Below are positions 54,017 to 62,287 of a DNA stretch of 62,287 nucleotides, piece after piece; position 1 is the stretch's first letter; every line of letters starts with the position of its first letter. Source of the stretch: Bacteroidota bacterium. Lineage in GTDB: Bacteria > Bacteroidota > Bacteroidia > Chitinophagales > JADIYW01. Where the stretch lies: contig JAQBNI010000090.1 in the NCBI GenBank assembly GCA_028288625.1, positions 1 through 62,287 on the forward strand, written 5' to 3'. The position numbers and the translations under genes were made by a program. The notes below the pieces were generated by a model, which was not told where the DNA came from, searched no databases, and was given only the letters and a program-made list of their open reading frames with translations.

Positions 54017-54036
54017 AAGTATATAGTGGTTTGATA

Positions 54037-54801
54037 TTACAATCCGTTGATGGAAAGACCAAATACAATAGGCTTCATACCCGGTCCTTTATTTGCTACA
54101 AATGAGTTGGACAAGGAATAGTATGCAAACAAATTAAACATACCGTATCCACCCCGCAGGTACACACCGTAACGCAGCTTGTTCATGTTCGCCACCTTAA
54201 TATCTTTGAATGTTACATTCTCGCCGCTGTTATCCAGCGATTCGCCTTTGTATTTCCATTTGCTTCCGATAAGAAATCCAAATTTAAACCCGGCAGCAAG
54301 CTTCCACGACCAACCTGTTTTTTTATTTGGAGTAGAACGAAAACGAAACTCAATTGGTATATCGAGATACGTCATATTTAATTTGGATTTTTTAGAACTT
54401 ATAGAATCGCCGAGCGGATAAAAGCGCGTGATACTATCGTGATGCCAGCTCACTCCAAATGATTTGAAATAATAATTCTCTGATGCAAAACCAATTCCCG
54501 GCGCGATACTGAAATGCGGATTTTTTTTCTTTTTATCCAACACCAGGTCATACATGAAGTATACATTAATGCCTCGTGAAAATCCGCTTACTTTAAAATT
54601 ATCAGGCACGGTAATGCCGCCGTCTTTTTTGATGATCGCGTTCATTAAGCAAAAATCTATCACTAAACGATCCTTTGATTTGCTGATCTTTTTCTTGATG
54701 TTGTAGGAAATGCCTCTTGGCGCTGCAAGTGAACTATCCTGTCCCAAAGCAACAACCATTGAACAAAATAAAAAGACCGCACTAATTGCTAATTTTCGCA
54801 T
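54037..54801 (-). CDS. Probable outer-membrane beta-barrel protein (PorT-like), 254 residues
   Basis: Signal peptide (ISAVFLFCSMVVALGQ). Mature part has a chain of barrel strands: GINVYFMYDLVLDKK, FSIAPGIGFASENYYFKSFGVSW, LNMTYLDIPIEFRFRST, GWSWKLAAGFKFGFLIGSKWKYKG, and RYGVYLRGGYGMFNLFAYYSLSNSFV. Pattern and size fit the outer-membrane beta-barrel family that includes PorT of the type IX secretion system; PorT identity is not proven. It is a lone transcription unit with its own terminator, next to a palindrome-containing gap. Confidence 0.78.
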   Translation of the reverse strand: MRKLAISAVFLFCSMVVALGQDSSLAAPRGISYNIKKKISKSKDRLVIDFCLMNAIIKKDGGITVPDNFKVSGFSRGINVYFMYDLVLDKKKKNPHFSIAPGIGFASENYYFKSFGVSWHHDSITRFYPLGDSISSKKSKLNMTYLDIPIEFRFRSTPNKKTGWSWKLAAGFKFGFLIGSKWKYKGESLDNSGENVTFKDIKVANMNKLRYGVYLRGGYGMFNLFAYYSLSNSFVANKGPGMKPIVFGLSINGL

Positions 54802-54903
54802 ATATCAAATTTCTCATTTAAAAATAGATTGCAAAAATAAGATTATTATCCTATGTAAGTGTGAATTAACCTTTATTAATTAAAAGATGATGAGAGGAGA
54901 GAA

Positions 54904-54977
54904 TTTAGATACTAGAGATGAAACATGGGATGACGGCAATCCTCTCATATCCCATATTCTCATATCTAACATCTAAA
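54904..54977. repeat. 74-base imperfect palindrome over the Wzi-like gene's stop
   Basis: TTTAGAT (54904) pairs with ATCTAAA (54971-54977), AGAGATGA with TCATATCT (one mismatch), and ATGGGAT with ATCCCAT. The right arm covers the stop codon of the Wzi-like gene (54973-54975). Short words like ATGAGA and CATATC dominate, as in the other tracts of this window. Confidence 0.65.
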
Positions 54978-56682
54978 ATAAGATGGGCAGGTCGTAATAG
55001 CGGTTGAAGATGCTTGTAGCAAAGCTGATCATGAAGGAATTGCTTTTTAAAGTATTCGTGGTTCCCACATATTTTGAAGTATATTTTCTGAATTGCACTT
55101 TTGCTTCGATCACCATGTTTAATTTGGGATTGATAATATATCCAACTCTTATATCATGATCGACAACTTTGTAACCAAACCCGTTTTGAATTTTGACATT
55201 TGTAAGTGTTGTTGCAGTGGATGCAATATCTAAAATATTGTTGCCGTAATTTTGATTCAGTGAAGTATCCGTTGCTGATAATATGTACGACATCTTATAA
55301 GAAGCATAGAAACGCTTGTACTGGTAATTCAACATGATCAATAACTCATTGAAATTTGCGCCCATCGGATGTGCGAGCGATTGGTTGTAATGCGCGTAGC
55401 CGATCGAGCTGTCTTCACCCTGGTAAGTGTATGGACGAACACTGTTGTATTCTACCTGGAAATTTAAATTTTTAATTCCGCCCACATCAAAATATTTTGC
55501 ACCTGCCTGCCATCCTGTTCTGCGGTCCGACGTGTTTTTCTTTCCCCAGTGATTGATGAGGAATTGTCCGTACAGCACAATGTATTTCGGCAGCGTTACT
55601 TTCGCGTTTAAGCCGTAAACTTTTGTTGTATTCGGATCGAGTTTCTTCTGGAATGCACGCACGCCGATCACCGGATTTAAAAAATTATAATCGAAGAAAT
55701 TATTTCCTTTGTTAGTTGTTCTTCTCCACGTAATACCTTCAAATATGCCTATTTGCAGAAACTTAGCTGCATCAACACTCAGGTAATTGAACGTTGCGAG
55801 CTTGCGCGGATAACCGAATCCGAAATCATTAAATCCTTTTAAATTATCGATCAGCTCTGCATAAATACTTGTGTATTTGATACGCCATACATTTGCGGTG
55901 AGTTGTATATATGGATATGTGTAAGAGTTATCAGATAAAAATAAAGACCGGTAACCATCGCCGATAAAATGTTTTCCGTTTCCAAGCTGGATATTAAATT
56001 GCTTCACCGGTGAATAAGAAACATACGCCATGATGCTGGAAAAATCCAATCCGCTTTTTCCGCGGTTGCGAATATTTCCTTCACCTGGCACTGCGCCCGT
56101 TTGTGCGTTATAAATATTTATATAGACAGGAAATTTTCCAACGGTATTCAGGAACGAAGTATAGATTGTAACTTTTTTCCCTATATCAACACGCATTTCC
56201 ATGCCTTTAAGATTGTAGCTCAATAATTTTTTTGCCGAGAGATCATAACCGAATCCGATATTGAAAATCGGATTTAAAACAACATAAACTTTTCGCGGCG
56301 TGTATGCTTTATCGTAAATATTATCTTCATAATAAACACCGTCCTTTGCTAAGATCTTTCCGTAATGTTTTACATAACCATGCTCGTCAAATTCCAGAAG
56401 ATTTTCATATCCAATCACGTTAACAAGCTTACTAAACCAATTAGTATGCGGCACTCTCTGAAAATGCTGAACGGTATCAGGAAATACAAATTGATAAACT
56501 TCTGATGCATTATACGGCTTAACAGCAGTGTGAAAAGAAGCCTTATCCCAGCTGTTTAAAGACTTCTCATAATTAAGGATCATATTCCGGTTAAGCGGAA
56601 GGTTTTCCTGCTGCGCAAAGGCAGCTAAAGAAAAAGAGAGTAACAAAAAAAAGAGTAGATTTTTAGAATGCATTTTCTTCAC
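54973..56682 (-). CDS. Wzi-like/RemB-like outer-membrane capsule protein
   Basis: 569 residues. Signal peptide (LLFFLLLSFSLAAFAQ). The long barrel-like part contains IQLGNGKHFIGDGYRSLFLSDN near residue 230, which is the capsule-assembly Wzi pattern (WGPGxxGSLLLSDN), then YPYIQLTANVWRIKYTS. C-terminal SFMISFATSIFNRYYDLPILF ends in Phe as barrel proteins do. Wzi attaches capsule to the outer membrane. In Flavobacteria, RemB of the gliding apparatus is related. It starts 20 bases inside the end of the WcaJ-type gene, so they form an operon for surface polysaccharide. Confidence 0.82.
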   Translation of the reverse strand: MKKMHSKNLLFFLLLSFSLAAFAQQENLPLNRNMILNYEKSLNSWDKASFHTAVKPYNASEVYQFVFPDTVQHFQRVPHTNWFSKLVNVIGYENLLEFDEHGYVKHYGKILAKDGVYYEDNIYDKAYTPRKVYVVLNPIFNIGFGYDLSAKKLLSYNLKGMEMRVDIGKKVTIYTSFLNTVGKFPVYINIYNAQTGAVPGEGNIRNRGKSGLDFSSIMAYVSYSPVKQFNIQLGNGKHFIGDGYRSLFLSDNSYTYPYIQLTANVWRIKYTSIYAELIDNLKGFNDFGFGYPRKLATFNYLSVDAAKFLQIGIFEGITWRRTTNKGNNFFDYNFLNPVIGVRAFQKKLDPNTTKVYGLNAKVTLPKYIVLYGQFLINHWGKKNTSDRRTGWQAGAKYFDVGGIKNLNFQVEYNSVRPYTYQGEDSSIGYAHYNQSLAHPMGANFNELLIMLNYQYKRFYASYKMSYILSATDTSLNQNYGNNILDIASTATTLTNVKIQNGFGYKVVDHDIRVGYIINPKLNMVIEAKVQFRKYTSKYVGTTNTLKSNSFMISFATSIFNRYYDLPILF

Positions 56683-58081
56683 CTCGGATCATATTGATAA
56701 TGGTCATTAGAATAATTTTGACATCCAGCCCGAAACTCCAGTTTTCGATATACCATACATCTGCGCGAACTCTTCCCTCCATATCGTTTACATCCTTTGT
56801 TTCGCCGCGATAGCCGTTTACCTGCGCCCATCCCGTGATGCCCGGTTTTACTAAATGCCGAACCATAAATTTATCAATAATTTTCGAATATTCTTCTGTA
56901 TGCTTTAACATATGTGGTCGCGGACCAATGACAGACATTTGCCCGAGGAACACATTAAAGAATTGTGGTAATTCATCGAGGTTTGTTTGCCGCAATAATT
57001 TTCCGATAGGTGTAATGCGGCGGTCGCCCTTTGTTGCCTGCTTGTGATGTGCATCTCCGTTCACATACATCGTTCTGAATTTTATTACTTCGAATGATTT
57101 ATTCTTGATGCCTGAACGCTTCTGCACAAAAAATACAGGTCCTTTCGAAGTGATGCGGATAATAAAAGCAATTAGCGGAATGAACCACCATAATAAAAAT
57201 ACAAAAACCAAAATGGAGAAACCGAGATCGAATAATCTTTTGATCACGCGGTTTACAATATTTTCCAGCGGCTCACTTCGCAATGTCATTACCGGAATTT
57301 GTCCGTAATAATCTATTTCTACTTTATTGAGATGATGCGTTAAAAAACGGGAGAGATCCGGAACAATTTTTACACGGATCAGATTTTCATCACCGAATTT
57401 TATGAGGTCTTTTATTTTGTCTTCTTCCTGGTAGGGCAACGCGCAAAACATTTCATCTATCTGGTGTCCTACTGCATATGTCTTCGCTTCGTCAATAGTT
57501 CCTAAAATATGTTTTTGAGTAGGCTTGTCATATTGCTTCGGATCATCATCATAGAAGCCTAAAAACTGGTAACCATATTCTATTTTATGCTCGAGCATAT
57601 TTTTAAATTCCTTTGCAGTCTCGCCTGCGCCTATGATCATTACCTTCCTGTTGTTAAACCCCCGTGCACGGTAAATGCGTACGATCTTTATAAAACCAAA
57701 ACGCCAGATCGTTGTCAATACGAGAGATGAAATATAGGTGACGAGTAATACTTCGCGCGATAATTTAAAGGTCTGGTTGTAATCTTTAAAAATAACGATG
57801 TAGGAGAACGACAATACGATCTCTAAAAAAAACAATTTTAATAAGGCTGATAAGAGTGTAAAGAAACGCGTGTTCCTGTACATATCGAATGTTCCGGAAA
57901 GCTGTGCGGCGAATAAATAAATAACATTGAGGTAGATCCACAACTGTAAATATTTGGTGTCAAACATTTGCCTGTAGCTCCAAAAACCAAAGATGTGCCC
58001 GATGAGGTAGGAGATATTGAGGATGATCAAATCGCCGAGCGCATGGATTAATACATATACATTAGTAAGTCTTCTCTTCAC
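56663..58081 (-). CDS. Polyprenyl-phosphate hexose-1-phosphate transferase (WcaJ/WbaP type)
   Basis: 472 residues. Four or five N-terminal membrane helices (YVLIHALGDLIILNISYLIGH, LQLWIYLNVIYLFAAQ and others), a central CoA-binding-like domain (NRKVMIIGAGETAKEF), and the C-terminal catalytic domain with VIKFRTMYVNGDAH, TPIGKLLRQTNLDELPQFFNV and MSVIGPRPHM. These load the first sugar phosphate onto undecaprenyl phosphate and so start exopolysaccharide or capsule repeat units. It is the first gene of its operon with the Wzi-like gene, and the coding ends overlap by 20 bases. Confidence 0.92.
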   Translation of the reverse strand: MKRRLTNVYVLIHALGDLIILNISYLIGHIFGFWSYRQMFDTKYLQLWIYLNVIYLFAAQLSGTFDMYRNTRFFTLLSALLKLFFLEIVLSFSYIVIFKDYNQTFKLSREVLLVTYISSLVLTTIWRFGFIKIVRIYRARGFNNRKVMIIGAGETAKEFKNMLEHKIEYGYQFLGFYDDDPKQYDKPTQKHILGTIDEAKTYAVGHQIDEMFCALPYQEEDKIKDLIKFGDENLIRVKIVPDLSRFLTHHLNKVEIDYYGQIPVMTLRSEPLENIVNRVIKRLFDLGFSILVFVFLLWWFIPLIAFIIRITSKGPVFFVQKRSGIKNKSFEVIKFRTMYVNGDAHHKQATKGDRRITPIGKLLRQTNLDELPQFFNVFLGQMSVIGPRPHMLKHTEEYSKIIDKFMVRHLVKPGITGWAQVNGYRGETKDVNDMEGRVRADVWYIENWSFGLDVKIILMTIINMIRGEENAF

Positions 58082-58440
58082 GAATTCTAAAAATTATCAG
58101 CGTGGTAAAATTTCGTATCTATACTCGCCTGTGTTTACTGTTATTGTTGCTATTATCGACTAATAGGTTGCAAAAATAATATAATCTTTTTATGCATGCG
58201 CTAAATAACCGACTTCTCTCTTTATTAGCTGTAAGTTACAACACATTTTTTGAAAAATCTGAAACAAATAGAATGGATAGTTTGCAATATTTACTTTTCA
58301 TTAATTATAAGTAACTATTTATCATACCTATACAGGTTTTTGTGTATTATGTGCATATTTTTTAGGCACGATTTTATGGAATTTGCTTCATTTCGGTATC
58401 TTAATAGTATAAATTTGTTCACAGAAATTCACAACACATT
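58082..58440. promoter_or_regulatory. 359-base gap with recA promoter region
   Basis: Between divergent wcaJ-type and recA genes. TAAATTTG at 58410-58417 is a -7 candidate 23 bases before the recA ATG, with a TTTCG at 58391 in place of a -33 TTG. No LexA-like palindrome was found. A 64-codon frame (58250-58444) overlaps recA's start and is judged noise. Confidence 0.5.
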
Positions 58441-59436
58441 ATGAGTAAAGACGACAAGGCAAAAGCCCTTCAATTGACATTGGAGAAATTAGATAAGCAA
58501 TACGGAAAAGGCACCGTAATGAAATTAGGCGATAACAGCATCGTGCAGGCAGAAGTGATCTCTACAGGTTCGCTAGGTCTGGATCTTGCATTAGGAATTG
58601 GCGGTCTGCCGCGCGGAAGAATTATCGAAATTTACGGACCGGAATCATCGGGTAAAACGACGTTAGCAATACACGCGATCGCACAAACACAAAAGCTCGG
58701 CGGGATCTGTGCTATTATTGATGCAGAGCACGCATTCGATAAAAAATATGCTGAAGCATTAGGTGTAGATACAGACAATTTATACATCACTCAGCCTGAT
58801 GATGGAGAGCAAGCGTTGGATATCGCAGAGCAGCTGATACGTTCCGCTGCTGTTGATCTTGTGGTGATCGACTCTGTTGCAGCATTAGTGCCGCGAAGTG
58901 AGATCGAAGGAGAAATGGGCGACAGCAAGATGGGCTTACATGCAAGGTTAATGAGCCAGGCGATGAGGAAACTCACAGGCGCGATCAGTAAAACGGCATG
59001 CAGCTGTATCTTCATCAACCAGCTTCGCGATAAGATCGGTGTGATGTTCGGCAGCCCGGAAACAACCACCGGTGGTAATGCTTTAAAATTTTATGCTTCC
59101 ATCCGTTTGGATATCCGCCGCGCCGGACAAATAAAAGATAAAGAAAATAATGTGATCGGCAACCAGACAAAAGTGAAAGTGGTGAAGAACAAGCTTGCAC
59201 CTCCTTTTAAAGTTGCTGAATTCGATATTTTCTTTGGCAAGGGGATTTCTAAAGAAGGTGAAGTGGTAGATATGGCAGCTGATATGGGTGTCCTGCAGAA
59301 AAGCGGCGCATGGTATAGCTATGAAGGACAAAAAGTCGGGCAGGGACGCGACCAGGTAAAACAATTGTTCCTGGATAATCCCGGCATGATGGATGAGATC
59401 GAAGGAAAGATCAAGGCGAAATTAATTCCGGCTTAA
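58441..59436 (+). CDS. recA: Recombinase RecA
   Basis: 331 residues. Walker [10 protein letters not shown] at 66-74, [37 protein letters not shown], the L2-region [24 protein letters not shown], and the C-terminal core. RecA forms filaments on single-stranded DNA, pairs homologous DNA and triggers SOS-type cleavage. It is slightly shorter than E. coli RecA (353), as the acidic C-terminal tail is reduced. Its start is fixed by the ATG at 58441 that opens the SKDDKAKAL segment. A rho-independent terminator follows it. Confidence 0.97.
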   Translation: MSKDDKAKALQLTLEKLDKQYGKGTVMKLGDNSIVQAEVISTGSLGLDLALGIGGLPRGRIIEIYGPESSGKTTLAIHAIAQTQKLGGICAIIDAEHAFDKKYAEALGVDTDNLYITQPDDGEQALDIAEQLIRSAAVDLVVIDSVAALVPRSEIEGEMGDSKMGLHARLMSQAMRKLTGAISKTACSCIFINQLRDKIGVMFGSPETTTGGNALKFYASIRLDIRRAGQIKDKENNVIGNQTKVKVVKNKLAPPFKVAEFDIFFGKGISKEGEVVDMAADMGVLQKSGAWYSYEGQKVGQGRDQVKQLFLDNPGMMDEIEGKIKAKLIPA

Positions 59437-59454
59437 AAAAAATAACAGATAATG

Positions 59455-59480
59455 AATCCCGCGCAATGCGGGATTTTTTA
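59455..59480 (+). terminator. Rho-independent terminator of recA
   Basis: AATCCCGC (59455-59462) and GCGGGATT (59468-59475) form an 8-bp stem with a GCAAT loop, followed by TTTT and then ATTTG. Confidence 0.88.
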
Positions 59481-59551
59481 TTTGTCTAAAAGCAAGGACA
59501 ATTTTATTTCAATATAACCGTTTCCTATATATTATAATTTGTTAAATAAAA

Positions 59552-59914
59552 ATGAAAAGATATATTCTTATCTCCGTTGTCCTTATTCTTATTTCCTGCA
59601 GTAAAATTAAAAACAAGGAGAAATTGTATGATGGAACTGTAGTTGGACTAGCAGGCGGATGCTTTTTATATCCGGGTCAGTTTCCTTACCGCATCAGGTT
59701 TGATGATGTTTCACAATTAGAAGAAGATCATCCTATACGGGTTTATTCAAACTTTGACACTTGTTGCGCTGCTCTTATTCCAGATGAATACAAGATAATT
59801 GGTAAAAAAATAAAATTTGCATTTAGAAAGAGAAATGCTGATGAAGAATTTACTTGCGATGCAAGTGTTTCCTATTATCAGGCAATCATTACAGAAATAT
59901 CCGCTACCCAATAA
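59552..59914 (+). CDS. Small lipoprotein, 120 residues
   Basis: LISVVLILISCSKIKNKEKL shows a lipobox (LISC). The mature part holds GTVVGLAGGCFLYPGQFPYRIRF and DTCCAALIPDEYKIIGKKIKFAFRKR, with three cysteines spaced to form a disulfide. No recognised family. It stands alone between recA's terminator and the DUF445 gene; the next start is 94 bases away. Confidence 0.7.
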   Translation: MKRYILISVVLILISCSKIKNKEKLYDGTVVGLAGGCFLYPGQFPYRIRFDDVSQLEEDHPIRVYSNFDTCCAALIPDEYKIIGKKIKFAFRKRNADEEFTCDASVSYYQAIITEISATQ

Positions 59915-60008
59915 TAAATCAACTACACGTCTCACGATGTTCTCATTCTTTGACTAAAATCCTTTTTTAATTTAGAATTCCGATATTCGTATTTTATCTC
60001 TATAATTT

Positions 60009-61256
60009 ATGGAATTCATTCACAATGTAATTACAGACTTTAAGGCGCATTGGTTATTGTATATATCAATGCCGGTCATTGCATCCATCATCGGTTATCT
60101 TACAAAGATCGTCGCGATAAAGATGATGTTTAACCCGTTGGAATTTGTAGGCATCAAACCTTTTTTTGGCTGGCAGGGAATTATCCCGCGCAAGGCTGAA
60201 ATTATGAGCGGCATTGCATGTGATACACTGACATCGAGATTAATTAAACCGAAAGAAATTTTTGCAAGGTTAGATCCCGATCGCGTCGCGCACGAACTCG
60301 AGAAGCCAATGCTACCTATCGTTGAGCAGATCACGCACGAAGTGATGAGCCATTACCAGCCGGGCTTGTGGGAATCCATTCCTGAGAATGTAAAAAAAAT
60401 GCTGATCAAAAGAATTCAGCAGGAATCGCCTGCAATGGTTCGACAGCTCATGCAGCAAACAAAGGACAACCTCGATGAAGTGTTTGATCTGAAAGAAATG
60501 GTGATCACCAATCTCACAAAAGATAAAAGGTTACTCAATAAAATATTTTTAGAATCGGGAAAGGAAGAATTTAAATTCATTCAGAATTCAGGAATATATT
60601 TTGGCTTCCTGATTGGGCTTGTGCAAATGGTTGCGTGGCTGCTGACACACAACGTGATCATCATGCCGATCTTCGGTTTATTTACAGGCTGGTTCACAGA
60701 CTGGCTGGCTTTAAAAATGATCTTTCTTCCGCAGCAACCGAGGAGGTATTTAGGAATATTTAAATGGCATGGATTATTTTTCAAAAGACAAAAAGAAGTT
60801 TCTGCGGCTTACGGCGCACTGATCGCGCAGGAAGTATTGACGCCATCTAACATGATCGAATCCATTTTGAAAGGGAAATTATCCGACAATTTATTCAACA
60901 TGATCCAGAAGAATGTACAGCAAATGGTGGATGAACAAGCAGGCGCATTAAAGCCGATCGTGGTTCTTACTGTGGGTTCCGCAAAATATAAAGCGATGAA
61001 GGAAGCCATCACACAAAAAATGATATTGCAATTGCCGATTGCCTTAAAGCACATTGAAGCGTACGCGGAAGATGCAATGGATATTAAAAATACATTGGTC
61101 AGCAAGATGCAGGAACTGACGCCCGCTGAATTTGAAGGGGTGCTGCGCCCTGCATTTAAACAGGATGAATGGATATTGATCACCGTGGGTGCTGTACTTG
61201 GATTTCTTGTAGGGGAATTGCAGGTGGTATTAATGGAACATTTCGTCATGCATTAA
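60009..61256 (+). CDS. DUF445 family membrane protein
   Basis: 415 residues. The N-terminal segment GYLTKIVAIKMMFNPLEF and, in the middle, GWFTDWLALKMIFLPQQP are two copies of the same G-x-x-T-[DK]-x-x-A-[IL]-K-M-[MI]-F-x-P motif, each followed by a W-x-G-[IL]-[IF] stretch, so the protein is an internal duplication. Membrane spans lie near residues 13-29, 195-235 and at the C-terminus (EWILITVGAVLGFLVGELQ). DUF445 proteins are widespread, membrane-bound and uncharacterised; YheB/YjiN-type names are used. It ends 164 bases before leuA. Confidence 0.88.
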   Translation: MEFIHNVITDFKAHWLLYISMPVIASIIGYLTKIVAIKMMFNPLEFVGIKPFFGWQGIIPRKAEIMSGIACDTLTSRLIKPKEIFARLDPDRVAHELEKPMLPIVEQITHEVMSHYQPGLWESIPENVKKMLIKRIQQESPAMVRQLMQQTKDNLDEVFDLKEMVITNLTKDKRLLNKIFLESGKEEFKFIQNSGIYFGFLIGLVQMVAWLLTHNVIIMPIFGLFTGWFTDWLALKMIFLPQQPRRYLGIFKWHGLFFKRQKEVSAAYGALIAQEVLTPSNMIESILKGKLSDNLFNMIQKNVQQMVDEQAGALKPIVVLTVGSAKYKAMKEAITQKMILQLPIALKHIEAYAEDAMDIKNTLVSKMQELTPAEFEGVLRPAFKQDEWILITVGAVLGFLVGELQVVLMEHFVMH

Positions 61257-61420
61257 AAGCTTTTCATTTAAAGTATTGTTAATCTACTTCTAACTTTCCA
61301 AACTTATTATTTCTCTAACTTTAATTGATTCAATTATTTGCTGAATTTATTTCGGCTTTAATTTCCACCAAAACTACTTTTTGATTTACGAACTGGTCGG
61401 TGGAAGCATATTCTATAAAA

Positions 61421-62287
61421 ATGGACAATAAGATTTTCATATTTGATACCACTCTGAGAGACGGCGAACAAGTGCCGGGCTGCCAGCTGAACACCGTAGA
61501 AAAAATTGAAGTGGCATTAGCGCTGGAAGCGTTAGGAGTGGATGTCCTGGAAGCCGGATTTCCAATTTCGTCTCCTGTTGATTTTAAATCTGTTGTTGAA
61601 ATTTGTAAGAATATACACGGACCAACCATCTGTGCATTAACACGTGCAGTAGAGAAAGATATAGAATGTGCAGCTGAAGCGTTGAAGTTTGCGAAGCGCG
61701 GTCGTATTCACACAGGCATCGGAAGTTCTGACATTCACATCAAAAATAAATTAAAAACTACGCGTGAAGCGATTTTGGAAAAAGCGACGTGGGCAACAAA
61801 GTATGCTAGAAAATTCGTGGAGGATGTTGAATTCTTTTGCGAAGATGCAGGTCGCGCTGATCTGGAATTTCTTGCGCGCATGGTGGAAACAGTTATTGCT
61901 GCCGGCGCAACCGTTGTAAATATTCCTGATACTACAGGTTATTGTTTGCCGGAACAATACGGTGCGAAGATCGCTTACCTGATGAACAATGTTCCGAACA
62001 TTGATAAAGCCGTGATCTCCGTTCATTGTCATAATGATTTGGGTATGGCGACTGCAAATTCTATTGCAGGATTGATGAGCGGCGCACGACAAGTGGAAGT
62101 TACTATGAATGGAATTGGGGAACGCGCAGGAAATACTTCGTTGGAAGAAATTGCGATGATCCTGAAATCGCATAAAGAAAATCTTAAATTCGAATGCGGC
62201 ATCAACATTAAAAAATTATATCCCACTTCAAGATTGATCACGCGTTTAATGCGCAGGCCGGTTCAGCCGAATAAAGCGATCGTTGGA
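61421..62287 (+). CDS. leuA: 2-Isopropylmalate synthase, 5' part, cut by window edge
   Basis: 289 codons from ATG 61421 to the right edge without a stop. [19 protein letters not shown] has the HMGL-like metal and acyl-CoA motif (Arg13, Asp14), then [17 protein letters not shown], and [15 protein letters not shown] with the zinc-binding His-x-His. [15 protein letters not shown] completes the catalytic barrel. LeuA condenses 2-oxoisovalerate with acetyl-CoA in leucine synthesis. The C-terminal regulatory part is beyond the window, so citramalate or homocitrate synthase cannot be ruled out, but motif order favours leuA. Confidence 0.9.
   Translation, partial: MDNKIFIFDTTLRDGEQVPGCQLNTVEKIEVALALEALGVDVLEAGFPISSPVDFKSVVEICKNIHGPTICALTRAVEKDIECAAEALKFAKRGRIHTGIGSSDIHIKNKLKTTREAILEKATWATKYARKFVEDVEFFCEDAGRADLEFLARMVETVIAAGATVVNIPDTTGYCLPEQYGAKIAYLMNNVPNIDKAVISVHCHNDLGMATANSIAGLMSGARQVEVTMNGIGERAGNTSLEEIAMILKSHKENLKFECGINIKKLYPTSRLITRLMRRPVQPNKAIVG

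Noticed and set aside
58250-58444. 64-codon frame before recA
   Set aside because: It overlaps the recA start, has no family-like motif, and the region is AT-rich promoter DNA.

Overview
The window looks like a chromosomal segment of a Bacteroidota bacterium, probably near the Chitinophagales/Sphingobacteriales side. The evidence is moderately AT-rich DNA, a CHU_C-type (type IX secretion, type B) sorting domain, DUF5686, DUF4175, DUF3109 and DUF1572 proteins, many lipoproteins and barrel-like outer-membrane proteins, scarce Shine-Dalgarno sequences, and -7 boxes of the form TAnnTTTG close to start codons. Most genes are ordinary housekeeping or envelope genes. No rRNA, tRNA, CRISPR array, transposase or phage gene was seen.

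Layout. 1-6485: polysaccharide/glycan modification. A partial Wzy/EpsG-like membrane protein is divergent from a tightly packed operon: O-acyltransferase, polyprenol-phosphate GT2, WecD-like acetyltransferase, WecE aminotransferase and a GT-C transferase. The last four mirror the logic of the Arn (aminoarabinose) pathway, but with TDP-Fuc4NAc-type enzymes. 6474-12255: CBS-domain protein, DUF5686 outer-membrane protein, exonuclease III and an orphan oligopeptide-binding lipoprotein. 12324-18789: DUF4175 coiled-coil membrane protein, RsbW-like ATPase, YbeY, an orphan antitoxin-like protein, a thioesterase and a secreted lipase, with several palindromic repeats between them. 18885-20915: a lone AT-rich SIR2-TPR gene, the best candidate for an accessory (anti-phage) system here. 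20982-30997: FadH-type reductase, DinB-like proteins, omega-amidase, cyclophilin, di-haem cytochrome c, Tim44/zinc-ribbon/TerB protein, 3-methyladenine glycosylase, RsmI-like methyltransferase and DUF3109. 31033-34084: deoD (frameshifted) with deoC, and divergent nadB. 34135-40863: a giant PKD-repeat T9SS cargo and carB. 41154-51632: lipoproteins, an SPFH protein, outer-membrane proteins, an ABC exporter, YqeY and a HAD phosphatase. 51926-53969: mevalonate kinase and diphosphomevalonate decarboxylase, pointing to isoprenoid synthesis by the mevalonate route. 54037-58081: a barrel protein, a Wzi-like capsule protein and a WcaJ-type initiating phosphotransferase. 58441-62287: recA, a lipoprotein, DUF445 and the 5' part of leuA.

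Two genome-structure themes stand out. First, short-word or palindromic repeats abut or supply the stop codons of at least seven genes (ybeY, the PaaI gene, yafV, nadB, the DUF4440 gene, the mevalonate kinase gene and the Wzi-like gene). Second, there are signs of recent sequence duplication or decay: the 123-bp units of the SIR2 gene, the 233-residue super-repeats of the PKD protein, a paralogue tail after the gene at 30518-30997, and the one-base frameshift in deoD.
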